From Halonatronomonas betaini (GTDB taxonomy: Bacteria; Bacillota; Halanaerobiia; Halanaerobiales; Halarsenatibacteraceae), in assembly GCF_015666175.1 (NCBI RefSeq), contig NZ_JADPIE010000001.1:501741-565740 (forward strand): 64,000 nucleotides of DNA, given 5' to 3'. The notes below the pieces were generated by a model, which saw only the letters and a program-made list of their open reading frames with translations, was not told the DNA's origin and searched no databases. Of the stretch, positions 26,570 to 35,139 are shown in pieces (the first letter of the stretch is position 1; the number at the start of each line of letters is the position of its first letter). The position numbers and the translations under genes were made by a program.

Positions 26570-26935
26570 ATGGCTAAATTAAATGGAATGATAAGCTTTT
26601 ATGGTACAGATAATTTAAAAGCAGTTTCAGAATTTTATCTTCAGATCCCTGGTATAGAAATTTATAAGGATCAGGGTAAATGCCTGATTTTCAGTGTTGA
26701 TGGAGGTGGTTATCTAGGCTTCTGCAAACATTTGGATATAACTGTCTCTGAGAAAAGCCCAATTATTACCCTTCTAACAGAGGGTAAAGCCTCTGTTGAT
26801 AGAATTTATGAAAGATTTGAAGAAGCCATGGTCGAAACTGAAGGGGCACCTGAACTTAATAGAGAATTTGGGATCTATCACTTTTTCCTGAAAGATCCAA
26901 CTGGTTATACCCTGGAAATTCAAACTTTCATTTAA
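26570..26935 (+). CDS. VOC (glyoxalase/bleomycin-resistance) superfamily protein
   Basis: The 121-residue protein has two beta-alpha-beta-beta-beta units typical of vicinal oxygen chelate proteins, ending in YHFFLKDPTGYTLEIQTF, the usual second-module signature with its metal-binding Glu. The specific reaction is not recognisable. It starts 16 bases after the FtsA-like gene with GGGGGAG upstream, and runs tail to tail with the following minus-strand gene. Confidence 0.85.
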   Translation: MAKLNGMISFYGTDNLKAVSEFYLQIPGIEIYKDQGKCLIFSVDGGGYLGFCKHLDITVSEKSPIITLLTEGKASVDRIYERFEEAMVETEGAPELNREFGIYHFFLKDPTGYTLEIQTFI

Positions 26936-26938
26936 ATA

Positions 26939-27358
26939 TTAGCTTGCAAGAAATCCAATAATAATTCCCAGGATAATTCCAGCAAATATTTCGAATGGAG
27001 TATGACCAACTAGTTCTTTTAGTTCACTTTTAATGTATTCTCTTTCTTCTTCCAATCTACTGAGATCAAGATCTTGAATTAGTCTGTTGATAACATTAGC
27101 CTGTTCACCAACTGCTCTTCTGACTCCACCTGCATCATATATAATAACTAATGAAAAAACTGTAACTATAGCAAACAAATCAGAATTAATACCATATTCA
27201 ATACCAATCATTGTAGTCAAAGTTGTTACGAAGGCAGCATGGGAGCTGGGCATTCCTCCTGAACCAATGATTCTGTAAAACCTTGGTGGGAAGACAGTAA
27301 ATATTTTCAAAGCCTGGGCTATTAATAAAGCTGTTAAAGCGGCAGTTAAAGGTTGCAT
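26939..27358 (-). CDS. Divergent PAP2-family membrane protein (DUF212)
   Basis: The 139-residue protein contains about four hydrophobic helices, with GSGGMPSSHAAFV as the conserved SxH-type phosphatase motif and YDAGGVRRAVGEQA after it. This family occurs in many Firmicutes and cyanobacteria, with an unproven role, perhaps in lipid phosphate hydrolysis. It is convergent with the VOC gene (3-base gap) and divergent from folC. A near-perfect 9-bp inverted repeat lies in its 5' leader. Confidence 0.8.
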   Translation of the reverse strand: MQPLTAALTALLIAQALKIFTVFPPRFYRIIGSGGMPSSHAAFVTTLTTMIGIEYGINSDLFAIVTVFSLVIIYDAGGVRRAVGEQANVINRLIQDLDLSRLEEEREYIKSELKELVGHTPFEIFAGIILGIIIGFLAS

Positions 27359-27376
27359 TTAATATTAATACCTCCG

Positions 27377-27400
27377 AATTTATAAGTTCTTTTATAAATT
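27377..27400. repeat. Inverted repeat in the DUF212-folC intergenic region
   Basis: AATTTATAA (27377-27385) and TTATAAATT (27392-27400) are a perfect 9-bp inverted repeat around 6 bases, just upstream of the ribosome site of the minus-strand gene. It is all A/T, so it may be an operator, a weak leader hairpin or chance. Confidence 0.4.
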
Positions 27401-27443
27401 TAAAAGTTGATAGTAATACTATTTTATAATATAATAAGTGAGA

Positions 27444-27471
27444 TTGACAAGGCTATATTAGTATTTATTAA
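27444..27471 (+). promoter_or_regulatory. Probable promoter of folC
   Basis: A consensus TTGACA (27444-27449) is followed after 16 bases by TATTAA (27466-27471), with the folC ATG 18 bases beyond. It is the best promoter-like pair in the divergent intergenic region. Confidence 0.5.
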
Positions 27472-27489
27472 AAAAAGATAGGTGAAAAG

Positions 27490-28797
27490 ATGAATTCAGC
27501 TATAGACTTTATAAACTCATTACCGATGTTTGGTACAGAAGAAGGGTTTAAACCTGGCTTAGACAGAGTTAGCAAGTTAATTGAACTTTTAAATATTGAT
27601 CTAAAGTCCCTTGATTTTATTCATGTTGCTGGCAGTAATGGAAAAGGTTCTACAATAGAAATGTTAAATTCTATTTATAATCAGGCTGGTTATAAAGTAG
27701 GAAGATACATTTCACCCCATGTCAGATCATTCAATGAAAGGATTCAAGTTAACGGGCAGGATATTACTGATAAGGAACTTACTAAACTGATTAAAGAGAT
27801 TAAACCTCTTTATGATAATGATAAGTACTGGCATGATATTGGCAAGCCAACATTTTTTGAAGTAGTTACTGTTTTAGCTTTTTATCATTTTTATCTGGAA
27901 AAACCAGATCTGATTTTATTAGAAACAGGATTAGGGGGTAGATTTGATGCCACTAATGTAATACCTAGTCCTTTACTGGCAATAATAACAACAATTACTT
28001 TGGAACATACTGAATATTTAGGAGATAAGTTAGCTTTAATTGCCAGGGAAAAAGCTGGTATAATAAAAGAAGGCAGTAGAGTGTTGGTAGGAGAAATTGA
28101 AGAGGAAGCTTTAAAAGTAATTAGAGATAAAGCAGCTTCAGTATCTGCAAATTTTTATGAAAGCAAGGATTTTTTTAGTCTAGTCCCTGTTACTGAGAAT
28201 TTAGACAAACAAATATTTAAAATTAAATATCATAATAAGACCTATGAATTATCTATGCCCCTTAAAGGCAGGTATCAACTTAAAAATGCAGAAGTAGCAA
28301 TATCAGCAACTGAATTACTTCAAAGAGAATATCCTGTTAGTTTTGAATCAATGAAAAAAGGGTTTAAAAATGTCAGCTGGCCTGGCAGGCTGGAAGTTAT
28401 AAAGAAAGCCCCACCAGTAATACTTGATGGTTCGCACACAGTTGCTGGTATAGAGGAATTAGTAAACTTTTTAAAAGATAATTTTTCAGAGGATCATAAG
28501 ATTAAAATAATATTAGCCGTCCTAAAAGATAAAGATATTGAGTCAATGATAGATAAGCTCTTATTTAGACCAGGAGTTGAGCTTATATTTACAGAAAACA
28601 ATTCATTTAGGGCATTAAAAGTAAGTGATTTTAAAATTAAATCTCAAGTTAATATAATTAAAAGTAATCAAAAGCTTTTAGAGACAGTAGATCAGGAGTT
28701 AGAAAAACAGGTAGATAATGAAATTTTATGTATTACTGGATCTCTTTCATCGATTATAGAGTTGAGAGAGCATCTTCTAAATAGAATCAGGGGGTGA
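27490..28797 (+). CDS. folC: Folylpolyglutamate synthase/dihydrofolate synthase
   Basis: The 435-residue Mur-ligase-fold enzyme adds glutamate to folates. Its P-loop reads VAGSNGKGSTIEM, followed by GRYISPHVRSFNERI, and ETGLGGRFDATNV holds the conserved metal/folate residues. GRLEVI and ILDGSHTVAG mark the C-terminal domain. Length is normal. The end overlaps the upstream edge of the SPOR gene region, and its ribosome site is AGGTGA. Confidence 0.93.
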   Translation: MNSAIDFINSLPMFGTEEGFKPGLDRVSKLIELLNIDLKSLDFIHVAGSNGKGSTIEMLNSIYNQAGYKVGRYISPHVRSFNERIQVNGQDITDKELTKLIKEIKPLYDNDKYWHDIGKPTFFEVVTVLAFYHFYLEKPDLILLETGLGGRFDATNVIPSPLLAIITTITLEHTEYLGDKLALIAREKAGIIKEGSRVLVGEIEEEALKVIRDKAASVSANFYESKDFFSLVPVTENLDKQIFKIKYHNKTYELSMPLKGRYQLKNAEVAISATELLQREYPVSFESMKKGFKNVSWPGRLEVIKKAPPVILDGSHTVAGIEELVNFLKDNFSEDHKIKIILAVLKDKDIESMIDKLLFRPGVELIFTENNSFRALKVSDFKIKSQVNIIKSNQKLLETVDQELEKQVDNEILCITGSLSSIIELREHLLNRIRG

Positions 28798-28802
28798 ATA
28801 GC

Positions 28803-29351
28803 TTGGGTAGAAGAACAGACAGAAGAAAAAATAAACAAAGTAACTTTAGATTTATAGTTTTGTTAATATTACTTTCAATGATTGCAGTATTTTTAGGTTT
28901 TCAGATAGGCAACAGTTTTTTTGCCAGTCAGGTAGCAACTGAAGAAGAAGACATGGAAATTTATGAGGCCGTCCCTGAAGCTGAAGAGATAGAAGATAAT
29001 GGAATTGAAGAAGATATAACTGAAGAAGAGATAGTTTCTCAAGAGGACGATAATGATATTCCAGGTGAAGCTGTCCTTGATGATGAGCCAGATGATCAGG
29101 AGCAGCCAGTAGAAAGCTCTATAGAAGAAGATGCAACTTCAAATTATTATATTCAGGTAGGAGCTTTTGGCAGTGAAGAAAATGCCATAAACCTGAAAAA
29201 TGATTTAGAAAATAGAGATTTTCAGGCAAGAGTTGAAGGTACAGAACCCTTTAGAGTACAGGTTGCTGGCGGTAATGATAGAAATAGTGCAGAGGAAATC
29301 GCATCTGAATTACAGAATCTTGGGTTTGAAACTTTGATTATTAGTCAGTAA
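28803..29351 (+). CDS. SPOR-domain membrane protein
   Basis: The 182-residue protein has a short basic N terminus, one transmembrane helix (residues about 15-40), a very acidic Glu/Asp-rich linker and a C-terminal SPOR domain (YYIQVGAFGSEENA ... PFRVQVAGG). SPOR domains bind denuded peptidoglycan at division sites. The highly acidic extracytoplasmic linker fits a salt-adapted protein. TTG at 28803 was chosen since GGGGGTGA ends 5 bases before it; the GTG inside that site would be too close. Confidence 0.85.
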   Translation: MGRRTDRRKNKQSNFRFIVLLILLSMIAVFLGFQIGNSFFASQVATEEEDMEIYEAVPEAEEIEDNGIEEDITEEEIVSQEDDNDIPGEAVLDDEPDDQEQPVESSIEEDATSNYYIQVGAFGSEENAINLKNDLENRDFQARVEGTEPFRVQVAGGNDRNSAEEIASELQNLGFETLIISQ

Positions 29352-29411
29352 AATTTTGGACAATCAATTTCGTGTTATTTTAATATTTATATATGTTACT
29401 GATGTAACGTC

Positions 29412-29440
29412 TTGCTATTATAATATGTTTAGTTTATAAT
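29412..29440 (+). promoter_or_regulatory. Strong promoter of the rnf operon
   Basis: TTGCTA (29412-29417) and a perfect TATAAT (29435-29440) are separated by 17 bases. rnfC begins 33 bases further on. The preceding 60 bases hold no clear terminator for the SPOR gene. Confidence 0.65.
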
Positions 29441-29473
29441 AGTAGTGGAAATTTTATTGTGAGGTGAAATAAT

Positions 29474-30796
29474 ATGGGCTTGTTAACTTTTAAGCAGGGC
29501 ATCCACCCTTCTTATAATAAGAAAAAAACGAAAAATAAGGAAATAGTAGATGCTGAAAGACCAGATACGATTTTTATTCCATTGCAACAGCATATCGGCG
29601 CCCCCCTCAAACCTCTTGTAGAGAGAGGAGATCAGGTAGATAGAGGACAAAAAATTGCTGATACTGATAGTTTTGTTGCAGCACCAGTACATTCTTCAGT
29701 TTCTGGCGTTGTTAAAGGAATTGAAAAAGTCAACGATTCTGGTGGAGGAAGAGTTGAGGCTATTAAAATTGAAGTATCTGAAGAAGATACAAATAATTTT
29801 ATGGAACCTTTAACTGCTAAACCAGAAAATATAAACCCTGATGATATTAGAGAAAGAGTGAGGGAAGCTGGTATAGCCGGAATGGGGGGAGCTATGTTCC
29901 CTACTCATGTCAAATTAGCTGTTCCTGATGGGAAAAAAGTTGAATATGTAGTTTTAAATGGAGCAGAATGTGAGCCTTATCTGACTATAGATCACAGGAT
30001 GATGATAGAAAAGGCTAAAGAAATTGTAGAAGGACTGAAACTATTGATGAGGGCAACAGGTGCTCCCAAAGGCCTTATTGGTATCGAGGATAATAAACCA
30101 GATGCCATCAGAACATTAAAATCTCTTGTGGCTGATGAAACAAATATTGAGGTAAAAGAAACAGAAACAAAATATCCTCAAGGTGGAGAGAAGATGCTTA
30201 TAAAAGCTCTTCTAAATCGTGAGGTTCCAGTTGGGGGTTTGCCTCTTGATGTAGGAGTTGTTGTAAATAATACTTCAACAGCAGCAGCTGTTTATGAAGC
30301 TGTGAAGTTAGGAAAACCATTAATAGATCGACCTTTGACTATTACAGGTTCAGGGATAACTAAGCCTATGAATATCAGAGTTAAAATCGGTACGCCAGTT
30401 AGTGAAATAATTGATCAGGCCGGTGGTTTTAATGGAGAGGTAGGAAAAGTAATCCTGGGTGGACCTATGATGGGTAAATCCCAGCCTTCATTGGATGTTC
30501 ATGTTGTAAAAGGAACCTCAGGTATCCTGGTTCTTCAAAAACATGAGGTTGAAAACTATTCACCAGTACCATGTATAAATTGTGCAAGATGTGTTGATGT
30601 TTGCCCTACTAATTTGGTGCCTACAAAATTAGCTAAATTAGCTCAATTAGAAAAGCTTGATAGGATGGAAGAGATGCAGGTAATGAACTGTATTGAATGT
30701 GGTTCCTGTAGCTATATTTGTCCATCTAGAAGGCCGCTTGTCCATAATATTAGAATTGGTAAAGCCGAAGTAACGGCTAGAAATAAATCAGAATAA
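29474..30796 (+). CDS. rnfC: Rnf complex subunit RnfC
   Basis: The 440-residue subunit has the N-terminal sandwich hybrid motif (QQHIGAPLKPLVERGDQV), the flavin/NADH-binding region GIAGMGGAMFPTHVKL and NGAECEPYLTIDHR, and two C-terminal 4Fe-4S motifs (CINCARCVDVC and CIECGSCSYIC, each followed by P). RnfC is the peripheral NADH-facing subunit of the ferredoxin:NAD+ oxidoreductase, which couples electron transfer to Na+ or H+ export. It leads a six-gene operon in the order CDGEAB. Confidence 0.96.
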   Translation: MGLLTFKQGIHPSYNKKKTKNKEIVDAERPDTIFIPLQQHIGAPLKPLVERGDQVDRGQKIADTDSFVAAPVHSSVSGVVKGIEKVNDSGGGRVEAIKIEVSEEDTNNFMEPLTAKPENINPDDIRERVREAGIAGMGGAMFPTHVKLAVPDGKKVEYVVLNGAECEPYLTIDHRMMIEKAKEIVEGLKLLMRATGAPKGLIGIEDNKPDAIRTLKSLVADETNIEVKETETKYPQGGEKMLIKALLNREVPVGGLPLDVGVVVNNTSTAAAVYEAVKLGKPLIDRPLTITGSGITKPMNIRVKIGTPVSEIIDQAGGFNGEVGKVILGGPMMGKSQPSLDVHVVKGTSGILVLQKHEVENYSPVPCINCARCVDVCPTNLVPTKLAKLAQLEKLDRMEEMQVMNCIECGSCSYICPSRRPLVHNIRIGKAEVTARNKSE

Positions 30797-30808
30797 GGAG
30801 GTCAATTA

Positions 30809-31720
30809 ATGCAAAGTCAGGATCTTATTGTAACTTCTTCCCCTCATGTCAGGGATAAATCGTCAGTAGCAGAAATAATGTGGTCAGTTGTAATGGCATT
30901 ATTACCTGCTTTATTAGCAGCTACATATATTTTTGGTTTAAGAGTTTTAACTGTTGTAGGTATTAGTATTGCAACCTGCTTGCTGACAGAATATATATTT
31001 CAGAGGATAAGGAAGAAGAGAGTTGCTGTTTTTGATGGTAGTGCAGTATTAACAGGCTTATTATTAGCAATGACGTTGCCACCCTCCATTCCTCACTGGG
31101 TTGTAGTTGTCGGAGCTATAGTTGCTATTGGTTTAGGAAAGCAGGTTTTTGGAGGAATTGGTCATAACCCTTTTAATCCAGCTCTTGTTGGTAGAGCTTT
31201 TATTACCTCAGCTTATCCAGTGATTATGACAACCTGGACTTTTGATGGTGTAACACAGGCTACACCTCTAAATTTGATGTTAATGGAGGGCGAAGCTACA
31301 CCATATTGGGAATTATTTATTGGTAATATTCCAGGTTCTATTGGTGAAACCTCAGCTTTTTTCTTATTAATAGGGGCTGCTTACTTAATTTATAAAAACT
31401 ATTTGAATTGGAGAATTCCAGCAGGTATGATATCTACTGTTGTAGTTTTAAGCTGGGTATTTGGACAGGACCCAATATTCCATTTATTTGCCGGTAGTCT
31501 TATTCTCGGTGCTTTTTATATGGCTACTGATATGGTTACAAGTCCAATTACTAAAACTGGTCGCTGGATATTTGGTATTGGCGCTGGAGCTATAGTAATT
31601 ATTATAAGAATTTGGGGCGGCTATCCAGAAGGAGTAACTTATGCAATACTTCTTATGAATATGACTGTACCTTTATTAAATAAATATACAAGACCTCGTA
31701 GTCTGGGAGAGGTGAAATAG
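30809..31720 (+). CDS. rnfD: Rnf complex subunit RnfD
   Basis: The 303-residue membrane subunit has about nine to ten helices. The covalent FMN attachment site is the Thr in VTQATPLNLM, and GGIGHNPFNPALVGRAF is the conserved loop of the NqrB/RnfD family. It starts 12 bases after rnfC and ends directly before rnfG. Confidence 0.95.
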   Translation: MQSQDLIVTSSPHVRDKSSVAEIMWSVVMALLPALLAATYIFGLRVLTVVGISIATCLLTEYIFQRIRKKRVAVFDGSAVLTGLLLAMTLPPSIPHWVVVVGAIVAIGLGKQVFGGIGHNPFNPALVGRAFITSAYPVIMTTWTFDGVTQATPLNLMLMEGEATPYWELFIGNIPGSIGETSAFFLLIGAAYLIYKNYLNWRIPAGMISTVVVLSWVFGQDPIFHLFAGSLILGAFYMATDMVTSPITKTGRWIFGIGAGAIVIIIRIWGGYPEGVTYAILLMNMTVPLLNKYTRPRSLGEVK

Positions 31721-32287
31721 ATGGCTCAGGAAAATAACAATTTATCCAGATTGGTAATTACTCTAACAATTATTGGTGTTATTTCTGCATTAGCACTGGC
31801 TGTAGTTTATCAATGGACAACACCATATATAGAAGAACATCAGGCTAGGGCAAGAGAAGAAGCTATTTTTAGTGTTTTAGAGGGTGCAGTTGATTATGAA
31901 GAGACTACTAGAAATGGGATTACTTTTTTTGAAGGTTTTGATGAAGACGGAAACTTAGTTGGTGTATCATTTATAGCTACAGGATCTGGTTATCAGGGGG
32001 CGATAGAAATCATGGTTGGTTATGACCCGGCTAATGATGAAATTTTAAGTATATCGGTATTAAATCATGAAGAAACCCCTGGCTTAGGTGCTAGAATCAC
32101 TGAAGAAGAATTTAAAGAGAATTTCGCTAATAAACCTATAGGTGAATATGAACTGGTTAGTAGAGAGCCAACCGAACCATATGAAGTAGAAACAATAGCT
32201 GGAGCAACTATTTCAGCCAGAGCAGTTAAAAATATTGTTTCTGAGGCCGGTTTTACATTTGAAGAACACTATGGAGGTGGAAATTAA
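31721..32287 (+). CDS. rnfG: Rnf complex subunit RnfG
   Basis: The 188-residue protein has one N-terminal transmembrane helix and an external FMN-binding domain. The covalent FMN Thr lies in IAGATISARA near residue 165, and NHEETPGLGARI is the typical FMN_bind motif. The ATG follows the rnfD stop without a gap, with GAGAGGTGA inside rnfD as ribosome site. It is negatively charged overall. Confidence 0.95.
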   Translation: MAQENNNLSRLVITLTIIGVISALALAVVYQWTTPYIEEHQARAREEAIFSVLEGAVDYEETTRNGITFFEGFDEDGNLVGVSFIATGSGYQGAIEIMVGYDPANDEILSISVLNHEETPGLGARITEEEFKENFANKPIGEYELVSREPTEPYEVETIAGATISARAVKNIVSEAGFTFEEHYGGGN

Positions 32288-32893
32288 ATGAACCTCTTAA
32301 AAATATTAACTAATGGATTATGGAAAGAGAATCCAATTATCAAGCTTGTAATTGGTCTTTGCCCAACCCTTGCTGTAACAAATACAGTTGAAAATGGCCT
32401 TGCAATGGGTCTTGCAACCTCATTTGTGTTAATCTCATCTGAGATTGTAATATCTCTTATAAAGAAATGGATTCCTAATAATGTGAGGATACCAAGTTTT
32501 ATTCTTATCATTGCAACCTTTGTTACATTTACTGATTATTTTCTTGCAGCTTTCTTTCCTGAAATAGCTGATTCATTAAGTTTATTTATTCCTTTAATAG
32601 TAGTTAACTGTTTGATTTTAGGACGCCAGGAAGCTTTTGCTTCTAAGAACCCAACTCATCGAGCTATTTTTGATGGTGTAGGAATGGGAATTGGCTTTAC
32701 CTGGGTTTTAGTATTGTTAAGTGCTGTTAGAGAGATCTTAGGTATGGGCACATTTTTTGGATTTGAAATATTAGGAGCTGCTTATCAGCCGATGATTATT
32801 ATGATTTTGCCTGGTGGAGCTTTTATCAGTTTAGGAGTTCTGGTTGGAATTATGAATGTCATAAATAGAAAGGTGGAATCTCAGAATGGATAG
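32288..32893 (+). CDS. rnfE: Rnf complex subunit RnfE
   Basis: The 201-residue membrane protein of the RnfA/RnfE (NqrD/NqrE) family has six helices, with LCPTLAVTNTVENGLAMG and the mirror motif IPLIVVNCLILGRQEA. The paired Cys in half-helices on either side of the membrane bind an intramembrane iron-sulfur centre in this family. It overlaps rnfA by 8 bases. Confidence 0.95.
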   Translation: MNLLKILTNGLWKENPIIKLVIGLCPTLAVTNTVENGLAMGLATSFVLISSEIVISLIKKWIPNNVRIPSFILIIATFVTFTDYFLAAFFPEIADSLSLFIPLIVVNCLILGRQEAFASKNPTHRAIFDGVGMGIGFTWVLVLLSAVREILGMGTFFGFEILGAAYQPMIIMILPGGAFISLGVLVGIMNVINRKVESQNG

Positions 32894-33476
32894 TGTACAA
32901 TATATATTACTTCTTTTCATAAGTACTGTTTTAATTAACAATTTTGTTTTAATCCGATTTCTAGGGATATGTCCATTTCTGGGAGTATCCAGATATGTAG
33001 ATACAGCTTTTAGTATGGGATTAGCTACAACTTTTGTTATGACTCTTACAGCTTTTGCTACATATTTTATAAATTCATATATTCTTGTAGCTCTTGATTT
33101 ACCATTTTTAAGATATGTCTCATTTATAATTGTAATAGCTTCATTAGTTCAGTTTGTTGAAATGTTCATTAAAAAGGCCAGTCCTGTGCTTTATAAAGCA
33201 TTAGGTATCTATCTTCCTTTAATAACAACAAATTGTGCAATCATGGGTATGGCACTTTTAATACCATTAAACGAATATAACTTTATTGAAAGTATAGTAT
33301 TTGGTTTTGGTGCTGGAGTTGGTTTTACACTGGCAATAGTTTTAATAGCTGGATTAAGAGAAGAACTAGAATTTTCAGATGTACCTGAAGCTTTACAGGG
33401 TGTTCCAATAACATTAATTCTGGCAGGTATCATGGCTATGGCTTTCATGGGCTTTGCCGGTCTGGTTACTATATAA
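32886..33476 (+). CDS. rnfA: Rnf complex subunit RnfA
   Basis: The 196-residue paralogue of RnfE has the inverted-topology motifs LGICPFLGVSRYVDTA and LPLITTNCAIMGMALL. Together with RnfE it forms the membrane core that carries electrons across the bilayer. The start overlaps the end of rnfE and rnfB follows. Confidence 0.95.
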   Translation: MDSVQYILLLFISTVLINNFVLIRFLGICPFLGVSRYVDTAFSMGLATTFVMTLTAFATYFINSYILVALDLPFLRYVSFIIVIASLVQFVEMFIKKASPVLYKALGIYLPLITTNCAIMGMALLIPLNEYNFIESIVFGFGAGVGFTLAIVLIAGLREELEFSDVPEALQGVPITLILAGIMAMAFMGFAGLVTI

Positions 33477-33495
33477 TTAAATGGAGGTGGAATTG

Positions 33496-34479
33496 ATGCA
33501 ATCGACTTTTTTCTATTCCGTTCTTAGTATGGGCGGACTGGGAGCCCTGCTAGCATTAGGTCTTGGTATTGCTTCTAAGGCCTTTCATGTTGAAAGGGAT
33601 CCTAAAATTGATGAAGTAAATGAAGCTCTCCCAGGGGCAAATTGTGGAGCCTGTGGATATGCTGGTTGTGATGCCTTTGCAGAAGCAGTAGCTAACGGAG
33701 ATGCTCCGATAACTGGTTGTCCAGTTGGAGGAGAAAGTGTAGCTGAAAGACTGGCTGAAATTATGGGGGCAGAAGCTGGAGAGTCTGAGGAGCAAGTTGC
33801 TCAGGTTCTATGTAAAGGTGGTACTAAAGAGACTGCTAGAGCAGCTGAATATGAGGGAATAGAAACATGTACAGCCGCAAGTGTAGCTGGTATCAGTGAA
33901 AAACGTTGTAGTTATGGTTGTCTTGGCCTTGGGGATTGTGCTCATGTATGTCCCTTTGATGCCATCAAAATGAATAATAATGGACTTCCTGAAGTGGATC
34001 CTGATAAATGCACTGCCTGTAATAAATGTGTTGAAAAATGTCCCCATGATTTATTTGTACTTGCTCCAGTTTCCGGGGAAAATCATATTAGGTGTTCATC
34101 CCATGATGGAGGTAAGTTTGTACGTGGAATCTGCGAAGTAGGCTGTATAGCCTGTACTCAGTGTGTTCGAGTTTGTCCAGTAGATGCAATAGAGATGCAG
34201 GATAATCTGGCTGTACTGGATTATGAAAAATGTATTAATTGTGGTCTTTGTGCAGAAAAATGTCCTACAAACACAATAGATTTTTATGGCGAGAAGATTA
34301 AACATATAGAGATCACTGATGATTGCGTAGGCTGTACTAGATGTGCTCCTGAATGTCCAGTTGATGCTATTAGTGGAGAATTAAAAGAAAAACATATTAT
34401 AGATCAAGAAAAATGTGTGAAATGTGGAATTTGCTATGATGTTTGTAAAGTAGATGGTGCCATTGAAAAAGAATATTAA
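33496..34479 (+). CDS. rnfB: Rnf complex subunit RnfB with six ferredoxin-like cluster motifs
   Basis: The 327-residue subunit has an N-terminal membrane helix, the 4Fe-4S motif NCGACGYAGCDAFAEA with a fourth Cys in ITGCPVGG, then six Cys-rich cluster motifs: CSYGCLGLGDCAHVC, CTACNKCVEKC, CIACTQCVRVC, CINCGLCAEKC, CVGCTRCAPEC and CVKCGICYDVC. RnfB receives electrons from ferredoxin. The number of clusters is at the high end, as in clostridial and Thermotoga enzymes. The ATG at 33496 was chosen over 33481 because GGAGGTGG (33483-33490) precedes it. Confidence 0.95.
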   Translation: MQSTFFYSVLSMGGLGALLALGLGIASKAFHVERDPKIDEVNEALPGANCGACGYAGCDAFAEAVANGDAPITGCPVGGESVAERLAEIMGAEAGESEEQVAQVLCKGGTKETARAAEYEGIETCTAASVAGISEKRCSYGCLGLGDCAHVCPFDAIKMNNNGLPEVDPDKCTACNKCVEKCPHDLFVLAPVSGENHIRCSSHDGGKFVRGICEVGCIACTQCVRVCPVDAIEMQDNLAVLDYEKCINCGLCAEKCPTNTIDFYGEKIKHIEITDDCVGCTRCAPECPVDAISGELKEKHIIDQEKCVKCGICYDVCKVDGAIEKEY

Positions 34480-34505
34480 TTTAAAATTGTATTAAATTAA
34501 AGTAT

Positions 34506-34534
34506 AAAGCCTGGCCTCTTATGGCCAGGCCTTT
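34506..34534 (+). terminator. Rho-independent terminator of the rnf operon
   Basis: GCCTGGCC (34509-34516) and GGCCAGGC (34523-34530) form a perfect 8-bp stem with a 6-base loop, followed by CTTTAAT. The T-run is short but the stem is strong, and it lies 30 bases after rnfB. Confidence 0.75.
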
Positions 34535-34614
34535 AATATATAATACTTATGGACAATAAAGGCTATAAATGTTACAATAATAGGTGTTAAATTAAATTAG
34601 GAGTGTTATACTAA

Positions 34615-35139
34615 ATGAGACGTACCCGTGTAAGAATGATTGTAATATTAGGCCTTTTAATATCTGTAGGTTTAGTTCTTCATGTAGTAGAAAGCTTATT
34701 GCCATTAAGTTTTTTTGTGCCTGGTGCTAAAATTGGTTTAGCTAATATAGCTAGCCTTTTAGGGCTTATAATCTTTGGTTTTAAGGCAGGTTTGTTAATT
34801 TTATTTGCTAGAATATTAGCAGGATCTCTGCTAGGTGGAACTTTTCTCTCTTTTAATTTTTTTATGAGTTTAAGTGGTGGAGTAGCTGGTTTTATATTAA
34901 TGAGCATAATTTATCTTATTTTTGACAATTATTTTAGTTTAATAGGTGTGAGTATTATAGGTGCAGTATTTCATAATTTTGGTCAGATAATTGCAGCTTC
35001 ATTCATTATTAGTAATTTTGGACTTTTGTACTATCTTCCTTATTTAACTCTTTTGGCAATTCCTTCAGGTATTGGCATTGGTTTAATAGTTCAATTTACT
35101 GAGAATTATTTACCCAAAGAAGTAGTTGCTGTAAAATGA
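34615..35139 (+). CDS. Gx transporter family membrane protein
   Basis: The 174-residue protein has about five hydrophobic helices and the family motifs PGAKIGLANI and GTFLSFNFFMSLSGG. Such proteins were once named heptaprenyl diphosphate synthase component I but lack prenyltransferase motifs; they look like ECF-type substrate-binding membrane components. Members often lie near rnf and ApbE/NusG-II genes, and here it lies directly behind rnf. The substrate is unknown. It overlaps maf by 4 bases. Confidence 0.8.
   Translation: MRRTRVRMIVILGLLISVGLVLHVVESLLPLSFFVPGAKIGLANIASLLGLIIFGFKAGLLILFARILAGSLLGGTFLSFNFFMSLSGGVAGFILMSIIYLIFDNYFSLIGVSIIGAVFHNFGQIIAASFIISNFGLLYYLPYLTLLAIPSGIGIGLIVQFTENYLPKEVVAVK

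Noticed and set aside
28794-28805. GTG at 28794 as the SPOR gene start
   Set aside because: It lies within the GGGGGTGA ribosome site; the TTG 9 bases later has proper spacing. The same reasoning was applied at 22458, 33481, 38410, 43715, 52810, 52895, 61088 and 61286.
33556-34305. Three Ser/Thr/Phe-rich minus-strand open frames
   Set aside because: They are shadows of the Cys-rich rnfB reading frame; composition is an artefact of reading TGT/TGC codons in reverse.
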